Source: JAYRZB01 sp041916675 (GTDB lineage: Bacteria; Pseudomonadota; Alphaproteobacteria; Rhizobiales; Devosiaceae). From it: DNA of 64,000 bases. Positions 23,162-31,300 of the stretch are shown piece by piece (position 1 is the stretch's first letter; each line of letters begins with the position of its first letter). A program made the position numbers and the translations under genes. Below the pieces are notes generated by a model. The model searched no databases. It saw nothing but the letters and a program-made list of their open reading frames with translations, and was not told the DNA's origin. Where the stretch lies: the NCBI GenBank assembly GCA_041916675.1, contig JAYRZB010000009.1:1-64000 (forward strand), read 5' to 3'.

Positions 23162-23584
23162 ATGACCATCATCATTTACCACAACCCAGAATGCGCCACC
23201 TCGCGCAACACATTGGCGCTGATCCGCAACGCCGGTGTCGAACCCACCATAGTCGAGTATCTCGCCGCGCCGCCCAGTCGGGGTCTGCTGGCGAGGTTGA
23301 TCGGGCAAGCCGGACTGACGGTCCGCCAGGCGATCCGTCAAAAAGACACGCCATATGCCGAACTCGGGCTCGATGACCCAGAACTCGATGATGAGGCGCT
23401 GCTTGACGCGATGCTTGCCCACCCCATTCTGATCAACCGCCCCTTTGTCGTGACCCCCGATGGCGTGCGCCTCTGCCGCCCGTCAGAGTTGGTACTCGAT
23501 ATTCTCTCGCTCCCCCAAAAGGGAGCTTTCGCGAAGGAGGATGGTGAAATGGTCATAGATGCCGAAGGGCGGCGGGTCGTCTGA
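23162..23584 (+). CDS. arsC: Glutaredoxin-dependent arsenate reductase
   Basis: The 140-residue product (ATG 23162) has IIIYHNPECATSRNTL with the catalytic Cys at residue 11, LINRPFVVTPDGVRLCRP with the conserved arginines, and QKGAFAKEDGE at its end, as in the E. coli R773-type ArsC. It reduces arsenate to arsenite with glutathione and glutaredoxin. No arsR, arsB or acr3 is adjacent; an MFS transporter gene follows after 92 bases and could export the product, but this is inference. Confidence 0.93.
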   Translation: MTIIIYHNPECATSRNTLALIRNAGVEPTIVEYLAAPPSRGLLARLIGQAGLTVRQAIRQKDTPYAELGLDDPELDDEALLDAMLAHPILINRPFVVTPDGVRLCRPSELVLDILSLPQKGAFAKEDGEMVIDAEGRRVV

Positions 23585-23676
23585 TCAAATTTTGGGCAAA
23601 TAGGGATCGTGGGCCGGGCAAAGCAATCGTATGATTGCCGGAATCAGTATTCAGCCCGCCTCCGAAAGTCCGGCGC

Positions 23677-24909
23677 ATGCCCAGTTCGTCCAGCCTTGTT
23701 CCCAGATCAGCTATCTGGGCACTCGGCGCCACCCAGATTCTGGGATACGGCACGACTTACTATAGCTATTCGATCCTGGCGCCCGCGATTGCCGTGGACC
23801 TGAACTGGCCACTGGAATGGGTGTTCGGTGCGCTTTCGATATCTCTCCTGATCGGCGGCCTGATGGCTCCCGCCGCCGGCCGGGCCTCAGACAGGTTCGG
23901 CGGCGCCCGGACCATGACCATCGGCTCGCTGGCGACAGTATTCACGCTGGTCGCGCTGGCGCTTGCGCCAGAAGGCATCAGTTTTACCCTTGCCATGGTA
24001 GCCATGGAGATTACCACCGCCTTCGTACTCTACAACTCCGCGTTCGCCCTGCTGGTGCAGGTGGGCGGCAGGTCGGCGCAGCGCTCGATCACCCACCTCA
24101 CGCTGATTGCCGGCTTCTCATCCACCCTCTTCTGGCCCTTTACCGCATGGCTGGTGCAGCATCTTGGCTGGCGTGAAATCTTCCTGCTCTATGCCGCCGC
24201 CAATCTTCTGGTGTGCTTTCCCCTGCACTTCTGGCTGCAAAAACTGCCGCGCTGGCAGCATGATGCCATTCCGGACGCCAAAGTGGTCGCGGTAGGCCCG
24301 GTTCTCGGCCCCCGCGAGGTCCGGCGGGTCTTTGTGCTGATGACGCTGGGGTTTGCGCTTTGCGGCTTCGTGGTGTCGGCCTTTCTCGTCCACATGGTGC
24401 CGTTGATGACAACGCTCGGCGTGGGCGGGCTCGGCGTGCTGGTGACCACCCTGTTTGGGCCCTCGCAGGTGCTGGCGCGGCTGATCAACATGGTGTTCGG
24501 CGGCAGGCTGAAACCGACCGCACTCGCCATGATTGCAGCCGTCATGCTGCCCATTGCCGCCCTGCTGCTGGCCATCCCCGCGTTCGGAATTGTCGGCGCG
24601 CTGGGTTTTGCAGTGTTCTTCGGCCTTGGTTCCGGGCTTTCAAGCATCGTGCTGGGCACCCTGCCGTTGATGCTGTTCGGGCCGCTCGGCTATGGCGCGC
24701 GGCTCGGGGCGGTCAGTGCGTGGCGGCTGGTGGTGTCGTCCCTCGCGCCGTTCCTGTTTGCTGCGCTGATCGGGGCCACCAATGCCTATGTGTCGCTTTG
24801 GGCGCTGGCCCTGCTGGGCACAGGCGGGGTTTGCGCCTTTGCCGCTGTGGCGATCGTGGCGCAGAGAGCGAGTGCGGTAACTGACCGGACGCCGCCCCAT
24901 GCTGCATAA
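23677..24909 (+). CDS. Major facilitator superfamily transporter
   Basis: From the ATG at 23677 the protein has 410 residues and about twelve membrane helices. An in-frame TTG at 23635 would add 14 residues. The loop GRASDRFGGARTMT is a variant of the MFS signature between helices 2 and 3. The substrate cannot be inferred from sequence. It follows arsC on the same strand, so a role in exporting an arsenical is possible. The weak start region leaves the N-terminus uncertain. Confidence 0.85.
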   Translation: MPSSSSLVPRSAIWALGATQILGYGTTYYSYSILAPAIAVDLNWPLEWVFGALSISLLIGGLMAPAAGRASDRFGGARTMTIGSLATVFTLVALALAPEGISFTLAMVAMEITTAFVLYNSAFALLVQVGGRSAQRSITHLTLIAGFSSTLFWPFTAWLVQHLGWREIFLLYAAANLLVCFPLHFWLQKLPRWQHDAIPDAKVVAVGPVLGPREVRRVFVLMTLGFALCGFVVSAFLVHMVPLMTTLGVGGLGVLVTTLFGPSQVLARLINMVFGGRLKPTALAMIAAVMLPIAALLLAIPAFGIVGALGFAVFFGLGSGLSSIVLGTLPLMLFGPLGYGARLGAVSAWRLVVSSLAPFLFAALIGATNAYVSLWALALLGTGGVCAFAAVAIVAQRASAVTDRTPPHAA

Positions 24910-24954
24910 CCACAACACCTTGCCGTCATAATGTGTGTCGCAGGCGCGAAAGGA

Positions 24955-24968
24955 TTGCCGATCGGCAA
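24955..24968. promoter_or_regulatory. Perfect 14-bp palindrome upstream of the DUF2147 gene
   Basis: TTGCCGATCGGCAA is a perfect palindrome 117 bases before the DUF2147 start. It could be an operator. It lacks a loop and T tract, so it is not a normal terminator. Confidence 0.35.
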
Positions 24969-25084
24969 ATACTTTGAAAACTGCCATGATCCGGGCGAAG
25001 CGTGATCATCGTAACAGTGGCATAATGCGGACGCGATTCTGATATCGGATGACCTGGGCCGGCGGCGGAGCCTTGGAGGGGAAA

Positions 25085-25573
25085 TTGAGAAAACGCGGGA
25101 CTTTTGCGCGATACCTGTCTGCGGTGATCCTGCTGAGTAGTGGCCTGGTGTTGGCAACAAAGGCCGCCACCGCAGGTTCAGTTATCGAGGGCACCTGGCT
25201 CACGCAGGCCAAATCCGAGATCACCATCTCCGCCTGCCCCGAAGGCTATTGCGGCTATATTACCAAAGTTGTGGTGCCACCCGAAATCCTCGAGGCCAAT
25301 AAGGAAGCTCTGGCGACAATGAGCGTCGAAGACTATTTCGACGGAAACAACAAGGACCCGGCGCTGCGCAACAGGCCGATCCTGGGGCTGCAAATTCTCG
25401 AACTACGCCCGGGCAAATCGCCATCGATCTATGACGGCGATATCTATAACCCGGAAGATGGCAACACCTACTCGGGCTATGTCGAAGTTCAGGGCAGTAA
25501 CTTCATCCGCCTCAACGGTTGCGTGCTTTACAACATCATCTGCCGTGGCGAGGATTGGGTCCGCGTCCAGTAA
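25085..25573 (+). CDS. DUF2147 exported protein
   Basis: I choose the TTG at 25085, which sits three bases after a GGAGGGG; ATG 25049 lacks such a site. The 162-residue product has a signal peptide ending near ATAGS, then GTWLTQAKSEITISACPEGYCGYI, the beta-rich opening of DUF2147 proteins. ILGLQILELRPG and DIYNPEDGNTYSGYVEV are further family segments. Such proteins are periplasmic and of unknown role; some are linked to envelope stress. Four cysteines (SACPEGYC and NGCVLYNIIC) may form disulphides. Confidence 0.88.
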   Translation: MRKRGTFARYLSAVILLSSGLVLATKAATAGSVIEGTWLTQAKSEITISACPEGYCGYITKVVVPPEILEANKEALATMSVEDYFDGNNKDPALRNRPILGLQILELRPGKSPSIYDGDIYNPEDGNTYSGYVEVQGSNFIRLNGCVLYNIICRGEDWVRVQ

Positions 25574-25594
25574 CGCGAACCCGGGTTCCCACTC

Positions 25595-26290
25595 TCAGCG
25601 CTGGTTAAACAGCACCTTGTGAGCGTCCTTGTCTTTGGTCAGGTCGAGGGGTCCGTCGGTCTTGACGGCCAGCCCGCGCTGCACACCCGGCCGCGCGTTC
25701 ATGCGCGTGAGCCAAGCTGCGACATGGGGCACATCTGAAAGCGAGACACCCTGCTTTTCATAACCGTTGGCCCAGCCGATAGTCGCGATGTCGGCGATCG
25801 AGAAGCTGCCAGCAATGTACTCACGCCCCTCGAGCTGCTTGTTCAAAACACCATAGAGGCGTTTGGTTTCATCGCGATAGCGCTTGATGGCGTATTCAAT
25901 CTTTTCAGGCGCATAGAGCGCAAAATGATGGTTCTGCCCCAGCATCGGCCCGAAGCCGCCGACTTGCCAGAACAGCCACTCATCCACCTTCACCTGTTCG
26001 CGCACATCGGTGGGATAGAACTTGCCGAACTTCTGGGCCAGATATTTCAGGATAGCGCCCGATTCAAACACCGAAATCGGCTCGCCGCCGGGACCTTCAG
26101 GATCGACAATGGCCGGGATCTTGTTGTTCGGAGAAACCGCAAGGAATTCGGGCTTGAACTGGTCACCCTTGCCGATGTGGATCGGGTGCACGGCATAGGG
26201 AACGCCCAGCTCTTCAAGCATGATCGAAATCTTGAAGCCGTTGGGCGTGGGGAAAAAATAAAGATCGACTGGTTTGGTTTGCGTTGTCAT
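25595..26290 (-). CDS. Glutathione S-transferase family protein
   Basis: The 231-residue protein starts MTTQTKPVDLYFFPTPNGFKISIMLEELG, the thioredoxin-like domain with Asn in place of a catalytic Ser/Cys (TPNGFK), as in the YfcG/YghU (disulphide-bond oxidoreductase) group. FESGAILKYLAQKF binds glutathione, and the helical C-terminal domain includes EYIAGSFSIADIATIGWANGYE. It likely reduces disulphides with glutathione. It is a single gene, convergent with the DUF2147 gene. Confidence 0.9.
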   Translation of the reverse strand: MTTQTKPVDLYFFPTPNGFKISIMLEELGVPYAVHPIHIGKGDQFKPEFLAVSPNNKIPAIVDPEGPGGEPISVFESGAILKYLAQKFGKFYPTDVREQVKVDEWLFWQVGGFGPMLGQNHHFALYAPEKIEYAIKRYRDETKRLYGVLNKQLEGREYIAGSFSIADIATIGWANGYEKQGVSLSDVPHVAAWLTRMNARPGVQRGLAVKTDGPLDLTKDKDAHKVLFNQR

Positions 26291-26449
26291 TTCCAGCTTC
26301 CGGTGTTCGCAGCAACTCTGCTGCACTTATATCGTCATCTTACGATGAAAGAAAAACCCCCGGCGACAGCGAAATTTGCGTCATGCCTGTTTTGAGCATT
26401 AACGCCCGATGCCAAATCGCCTAAGACGTTCGGCATTGGAGAGCATCCC

Positions 26450-27217
26450 GTGACCGAACTTCTGCTTCTGCTCGCCGGCCTTGTCGGCGGCGCCCTCAAT
26501 TCACTCGCCGGTGGCGGGTCGTTCATTGTGTTTCCCGCTCTGTTGATGGCAGGGGTACCGCCGGTTATTGCCAACGCCTCCAATACCTATGCGGCCATGC
26601 CCGGCTATGCCAGCGGCGCGGTCGGGTTCTGGTCCGACATCATGAAGTACAAGGACAGGCTCTGGCTCTATTCGGTCATCGGGCTGGTCTTCGGCTACAT
26701 TGGTGCCGAACTGCTGCTGCGCGTCTCCGACGCCACATTTTCGATGGCGGTGCCGTGGCTGATGCTGTTTGCGGTGGTGCTGTTTGCCTTCGGCGGTCAG
26801 ATCAATCAGTGGGTTGCAGCTCGTGCCCGGGGCGGCCGCGGCATGAAGCTGGCCGGCGCAGTCATCCTGCTCGCCCTTCTGGCGCTGATCAGCATCTATG
26901 GCGGCTTCTTCAATGCCGGGCTCGGTGTGCTGCTGCTGGCCTTCCTGGCGGTGGCCGGTCTCACCGACATTCACGCCATGAATGGGTTGAAGCTCTGGAT
27001 ATCGTCGCTGATCGCAGTCGTCGCCGTCATACGCTTTGCCATCAACGGATCGATCGACTGGTATCACGGCTCTATCGCGCTGGTCGGAGTCACTATCGGC
27101 GCCTATATCGCCGCCCGCCTGGCCCACCGCGTGCCCACGCCGCTGATCCGCGCTGCCGTGCTGATTTATGGGCTCAGCATCACTGCGTACTTTTTCTGGA
27201 AGGCCTACTTCGCCTGA
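26450..27217 (+). CDS. TSUP (TauE/SafE) family transporter
   Basis: The 255-residue membrane protein starts with GTG at 26450 after GGAGAGC. Repeated motifs GGALNSLAGGGSFIVFPALL near the N-terminus and GGFFNAGLGVLLLAFL in the second half, with about eight helices, are diagnostic of the family that exports sulphite, sulphonates or organic acids. Its end overlaps the convergent molybdopterin oxidoreductase gene by 13 bases. Co-function with that enzyme (sulphur chemistry) is possible but not shown. Confidence 0.92.
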   Translation: MTELLLLLAGLVGGALNSLAGGGSFIVFPALLMAGVPPVIANASNTYAAMPGYASGAVGFWSDIMKYKDRLWLYSVIGLVFGYIGAELLLRVSDATFSMAVPWLMLFAVVLFAFGGQINQWVAARARGGRGMKLAGAVILLALLALISIYGGFFNAGLGVLLLAFLAVAGLTDIHAMNGLKLWISSLIAVVAVIRFAINGSIDWYHGSIALVGVTIGAYIAARLAHRVPTPLIRAAVLIYGLSITAYFFWKAYFA

Positions 27218-29313
27218 GACTTCCGCACCCAAACCACTGCATCGTGAAATGCCGCCCCGCCGAACGGTGGCGCAGCATCGGAACCTATAAGGGTGTTGAT
27301 GCCCCGGCCCTGCCGATGCGATGAATTGGCGTGGATGCCTTCGGCAATCACGATACCCTGCTGCATGCCGTCGAAAATCTCGGCCGTGAGTTCCACACTG
27401 CCCCGGTGATTGCCGACGGTGACAGAATCGCCCGCCGCAATGCCCAGCGCCGCCGCGTCGTCGGTGCGGATCAGCAAGGTTGGCACGGGCGTCCGCTTCT
27501 GGCTGCCCGGCGTTTCGGTGAAGCTTGAATTCAGAAATGCCCGCGCCGGGCTGGTTGCCAGCCGGAACGGCACCTCGGCGCTGGTCTTTTCGTTGATGTC
27601 CCAATAGTCGGCATAGGGCGGCATGTCGGCCGGATCGCACACCCAGATATAGCCATCCTGCTCCTGGGTTTCGCGCCACGCGGGCTTGAAGCGGAAACGC
27701 TTGTCAGGCCACGCAAAGCCATCCCTGAAGTGCGCGCGATCGTCTGGGAGCTCCCGCTCGACAAAGCCGGTCAGCGCTACTTCCTCAAGATCGGGATAGT
27801 GCGAACGTCGGAAGGTCTCAGCCACCATGTCGCGGTCGGTCATCGACAGCGATTCATCCTCAACGCCCAGCCGACGGCAAAGTTCGTTGATCACTTCGAA
27901 GTTCGAGCGCGCCTCTCCGGGCGCTTCCACCAGCGCCGGCCCGAACAGCACCCGCGTATGGCCCGAGCGCGTGTAATAATCGTTGTGTTCCAGGAACATC
28001 GTGGCCGGCAGCACGATATCGGCCAGTTCGGCGGTGTCGGTCATGAACTGCTCGTGCACGACAGTGAACAGGTCCTCGCGCGTGAACCCTTCGCGGGTCA
28101 GCGTCTGGTCCGGCGCCACGGTTGCCGGATTGGTATTCTGAATGATCAGCGCCTTGACTGGGCCACCACCCTTGAGCGCGCGTGCATCGCCGGTCAGTAT
28201 CGGGCCGATTTCAGACATATCCAGCCAGCGCGGTTCGATCTTCTTGAGCGCGTTGCCATTGATGATCGACTTGTCGAGTTTCCACGAACCATAATTGGTG
28301 TGCAGCGCTCCGCCGCCCTTGTGCGCCCAGGCGCCGGTCATCGCCGGAATACAGAGTGCGGCGTGCATGTTGGTGGCGCCGTTGCGCTGGCGGGTGAAGC
28401 CATAGCCGAGCCGGAAGAAGGTATTTGGGGTGGTGCCAACCAGCCGAGCAAACGCTTCGATGGCCTCGACGCTGAGCCCGGTGATCGGCGCGGCCCATTC
28501 CGGCGTCTTGCCCGACAGGTGCGCCTCGAAACCGGCATCAAAGTCGGTGTATTGGGCCATGTAGTCGCGGTCGGCCATTCCATCACGCAGCAGCACGTGC
28601 ATCACTGCCACCGCCAGCGCCCCGTCCGATCCGGGCCGGATGATCAGCGGCATATCGGCCTGTTCCATAGTGGCAGTGTTGTAGATATCGACCACCACCA
28701 GCTTGGCGCCGCGCTCCTTGCGGGCCCGCACCGCATGGGTCATCACGTTGACCTGGGTGTTCACCGGATTAGTGCCCCAGATCACAATGCAGTCGCTGTC
28801 TGCCATTTGCTCGGGGTTCACCCCGGTCAGCCGCCCCGCCCCGGCCAGATAGCCAGGCCAGGCGGTTCCGGTGCAGATGGTGTCATATTGCTGCGAATAA
28901 CCCATGGCGTGCCGCAGGCGGTTGATCCCATCGCGATGCACGTGGCCCATGGTTCCGGCGTAGTAGTAGGGCCAGATCGCCTCCGCCCCGAACTCGGCTT
29001 CGATAGCCTTGAACCGGCTGGCGATTTCGTCGAGCGCTTCGTCCCAGCTGATCCGCTGCCAGCGCCCCTCGCCCTTCTTGCCAACCCGCCTTTGCGGATA
29101 AAGCAGGCGGCCGGGATGGTGGATACGCTCGGCATAGCGCGCCACCTTTTCGCAGATCACCCCTGCCGTGTACGGATCATCCTTGGCGCCACGCACGCGC
29201 CCGATAGTCCGCTCGTCGATGATCTCGACATCAAGCGCACAGGTCGAAGGGCAATCGTGCGGGCACACCGAACGGGCGACACGGGCAATGGCTGGCTTGT
29301 TCATGATCTGCAC
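27205..29313 (-). CDS. Molybdopterin-dependent oxidoreductase
   Basis: The 702-residue protein has an N-terminal 4Fe-4S motif (SVCPHDCPSTCALD and a later Cys in VICEKVARY), the molybdopterin body (WDEALDEIASRF, WGTNPVNTQVN, IIRPGSDGALAVA), and a dinucleotide-binding C-terminus (RTDDAAALGIAAGDSVTV). It belongs to the DMSO-reductase superfamily, cytoplasmic type, with no Tat signal. The GTG at 29313 has GGAG six bases upstream; ATG 29304 is an alternative. No partner iron-sulphur or membrane subunit is adjacent. The substrate is unknown. Confidence 0.92.
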   Translation of the reverse strand: MQIMNKPAIARVARSVCPHDCPSTCALDVEIIDERTIGRVRGAKDDPYTAGVICEKVARYAERIHHPGRLLYPQRRVGKKGEGRWQRISWDEALDEIASRFKAIEAEFGAEAIWPYYYAGTMGHVHRDGINRLRHAMGYSQQYDTICTGTAWPGYLAGAGRLTGVNPEQMADSDCIVIWGTNPVNTQVNVMTHAVRARKERGAKLVVVDIYNTATMEQADMPLIIRPGSDGALAVAVMHVLLRDGMADRDYMAQYTDFDAGFEAHLSGKTPEWAAPITGLSVEAIEAFARLVGTTPNTFFRLGYGFTRQRNGATNMHAALCIPAMTGAWAHKGGGALHTNYGSWKLDKSIINGNALKKIEPRWLDMSEIGPILTGDARALKGGGPVKALIIQNTNPATVAPDQTLTREGFTREDLFTVVHEQFMTDTAELADIVLPATMFLEHNDYYTRSGHTRVLFGPALVEAPGEARSNFEVINELCRRLGVEDESLSMTDRDMVAETFRRSHYPDLEEVALTGFVERELPDDRAHFRDGFAWPDKRFRFKPAWRETQEQDGYIWVCDPADMPPYADYWDINEKTSAEVPFRLATSPARAFLNSSFTETPGSQKRTPVPTLLIRTDDAAALGIAAGDSVTVGNHRGSVELTAEIFDGMQQGIVIAEGIHANSSHRQGRGINTLIGSDAAPPFGGAAFHDAVVWVRKSQAK

Positions 29314-29390
29314 AATTCACTCCGCGCCCTATTATGCTGGCGCGGAGCGGAGTCTAGATGAGCCTTGGCGACGCGCAAAGCCCGTTTCAG

Positions 29391-29705
29391 CTAGCTGGCA
29401 AATTTCAGTCCGGCTATTCCCAGCACGATCAGCCCGATAAAGGCCAGCCGCATCGGTGTCGCCGCATCGCCGAAGAGATAGATCCCGAGGATCACCGTGC
29501 CGATGGTGCCGATACCGGTCCAGACGGCATAGGCCGTGCCAACGGGCAGGTCGCGCAGCGCAATGCCCAGCAGCACGATGCTGGCCACCATCGCCGCCAC
29601 GGTCAGTGCCGTGGGCACCGGCTTGCTGAAGCCATCGGTGTATTTGAGGCCAATGGCCCATGCGACTTCAAAAAGACCAGCCAGAAACAAGATGACCCAG
29701 GCCAT
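29391..29705 (-). CDS. gdx: Guanidinium exporter Gdx (SugE-type SMR protein)
   Basis: The 104-residue protein starts at ATG 29705 behind AGGAG. It has four helices with MAWVILFLAGLFEVAWAIGLKY carrying the conserved Glu14 and the GIGTIGTVILGIYLFG region in helix 4. Small multidrug resistance proteins of the Gdx branch exchange guanidinium for protons and act as antiparallel dimers. A guanidine-II riboswitch lies directly upstream, which strongly supports this branch over the quaternary-ammonium EmrE type. It is a single-gene unit. Confidence 0.94.
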   Translation of the reverse strand: MAWVILFLAGLFEVAWAIGLKYTDGFSKPVPTALTVAAMVASIVLLGIALRDLPVGTAYAVWTGIGTIGTVILGIYLFGDAATPMRLAFIGLIVLGIAGLKFAS

Positions 29706-29723
29706 GACAGAACTCCTCTGTGT

Positions 29724-29776
29724 GGTGGGTCGTCCCAACCGGAATGTGTGTGAAGCGCTGCGGCCGTCCGCAGCGC
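29724..29776 (-). ncRNA. Guanidine-II (mini-ykkC) riboswitch
   Basis: Read on the minus strand, two hairpins with ACGR loops precede gdx. The distal one is a perfect nine-pair stem GCGCTGCGG-ACGG-CCGCAGCGC (29755-29776). The proximal one is GGTTGGG-ACGA-CCCACC (29724-29740), with one bulged T. This matches the guanidine-II consensus of paired ACGR hairpins. The proximal hairpin ends about ten bases before the gdx Shine-Dalgarno (GAGGAG), so ligand binding would expose the ribosome-binding site and switch on the exporter. Confidence 0.9.
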
Positions 29777-29852
29777 AACCGATATAGGGCATTTCCCATC
29801 CAAGGTGAAGGCCGAACTGGACGCCTTGCCTGCGGCTGGCTAAGCAAGTGGC

Positions 29853-30641
29853 ATGAGCGAGAACCATCAGCACCGAGCCCTGCATCGCCTGCGCACCCGC
29901 CTGCGCCTGCTCTATCATGGGCATTCAACCGCTGCCCTGCGATTCCAGGCATTGGTGCTGCTGGTCGACCTTGCAATCCTTGTGTTCTTTGCCTTCAGCC
30001 CCATTCTGCGCGACCTGCCGACATTCCTCTGGATTGACTATCTCGTCGCAGCCCTGGTCGCGGTCGACTTTGCGGCCCGCATGCTGGCCTCAAACGATAT
30101 CGCCCGCTGGTGGCGGCAGCCGGCGACATGGGTCGATGCCTTTATTCTGCTCACCCTGCTCGCGCCGTTCTGGCTGGCCAATTTCGGCTTCCTGCGCATT
30201 CTGCGGCTGTGGACGCTGTCGCGCGGCAGCGCCATGTGGCGGCCCCTTAAGCGCTTCGGCCTCGAGCAGTATCGCGAGACCGGCCACGCGATCATCAACC
30301 TGCTGACGTTCCTGTTTCTCGTTACCGGCTTCGTCTACACCTTCTATGCGCGCAACGGCTCGGGCATCGATAACTATATCGATGCGCTCTATTTCACCGT
30401 CACCACGGTCACTACCACCGGCTTTGGCGATATCACCCTGCCCGGCAATGGCGGCAAGCTGACCTCGATCCTCGTCATGATCGTGGGCATCACCCTGTTC
30501 GTACGCCTCGCCCAATCCATCTTCCGACCAGCCAAGGTTAACTTTCCCTGCCCACAATGCGGCCTGCAGCGGCATGAGCCCGATGCCGTGCACTGCAAGG
30601 CCTGCGGGCACGTGCTCAACATTCCCGACGAAGGCAACTGA
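29853..30641 (+). CDS. Potassium-channel-like membrane protein with C-terminal zinc ribbon
   Basis: The 262-residue protein has several membrane helices, a re-entrant pore loop with the filter-like TVTTTGFGD at about 186, and a following helix. This makes it a VIC-superfamily cation channel. The usual TVGYG is TTGFG here. The S4-like region (FGFLRILRLWTLSRGSAMWRP) has few regularly spaced arginines. The last 40 residues carry CPQC and CKAC, a zinc-ribbon pattern not usual in such channels. It is divergent from gdx. Confidence 0.88.
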   Translation: MSENHQHRALHRLRTRLRLLYHGHSTAALRFQALVLLVDLAILVFFAFSPILRDLPTFLWIDYLVAALVAVDFAARMLASNDIARWWRQPATWVDAFILLTLLAPFWLANFGFLRILRLWTLSRGSAMWRPLKRFGLEQYRETGHAIINLLTFLFLVTGFVYTFYARNGSGIDNYIDALYFTVTTVTTTGFGDITLPGNGGKLTSILVMIVGITLFVRLAQSIFRPAKVNFPCPQCGLQRHEPDAVHCKACGHVLNIPDEGN

Positions 30642-30652
30642 GCAAACAAAAA

Positions 30653-30672
30653 GGCCGCCCTAAAAGGCGGCC
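30653..30672. terminator. Bidirectional terminator between channel gene and ndk
   Basis: A seven-pair stem GGCCGCC-CTAAAA-GGCGGCC is followed by CTTTC on the plus strand and by TTTTTGTTTG on the minus strand. It sits between convergent genes and can serve both. Confidence 0.8.
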
Positions 30673-30696
30673 CTTTCAAATCCGATACGATCCAGA

Positions 30697-31119
30697 TCAG
30701 CCGACGATTTCGTCGTCGGTGAAGAAGAACTTGATTTCCTGGGCAGCGGTTTCCGGCGCGTCGGAACCGTGCACCGAGTTTTCGCCAACCGAGAGGGCGA
30801 ATTCCTTGCGGATGGTGCCGGGGTTGGCGTTGGCCGGGTTGGTGGCGCCCATGATTTCGCGGTTCTTGAGAATGGCGTTTTCGCCTTCGAGAACCTGCAC
30901 CACCACGGGGGCGGCGATCATCTGCTCAACCAGCTCGCCATAGAAGGGGCGTTCCTTGTGCACGGCATAAAAGCCCTGTGCCTGCTCGCGCGTCATGCGG
31001 ATGCGCTTGGAGGCAACAACGCGCAGGCCGGCCTCTTCAAACTTGGCAATGATCTTGCCGGTCAGGTTGCGGCGGGTCGCGTCGGGCTTGATGATGGAGA
31101 AAGTGCGCTCGATGGCCAT
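30697..31119 (-). CDS. ndk: Nucleoside diphosphate kinase
   Basis: The 140-residue protein starts MAIERTFSIIKPDATRRN; upstream frame extension is noncoding. It transfers the gamma phosphate from ATP to NDPs through a phospho-His in NSVHGSDAPETA (about residue 117). Length and motifs match the bacterial hexameric or tetrameric enzyme. It is a single-gene unit divergent from the ABC-F gene. Confidence 0.97.
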   Translation of the reverse strand: MAIERTFSIIKPDATRRNLTGKIIAKFEEAGLRVVASKRIRMTREQAQGFYAVHKERPFYGELVEQMIAAPVVVQVLEGENAILKNREIMGATNPANANPGTIRKEFALSVGENSVHGSDAPETAAQEIKFFFTDDEIVG

Positions 31120-31300
31120 GGTTGTGTCCTTGTGACTGTTGTTGGGCGGGACGTCCGCCACGCCCGCGGCCCGAACGGCCGGGGGCAAATTGGTCGCGCC
31201 TTTTAGCCTTCGCCTGTGGCATAGGCAAGACGGCTGCGACGGGCGGTTGCCAATATCGGCCCGAAACCGTATCAGCACGGTCAAATAGGACTGAAATGCC

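Noticed and set aside
27730..29361. Plus-strand frame of 543 residues
   Set aside because: It is antisense to the molybdopterin oxidoreductase and has no start signal or domain.
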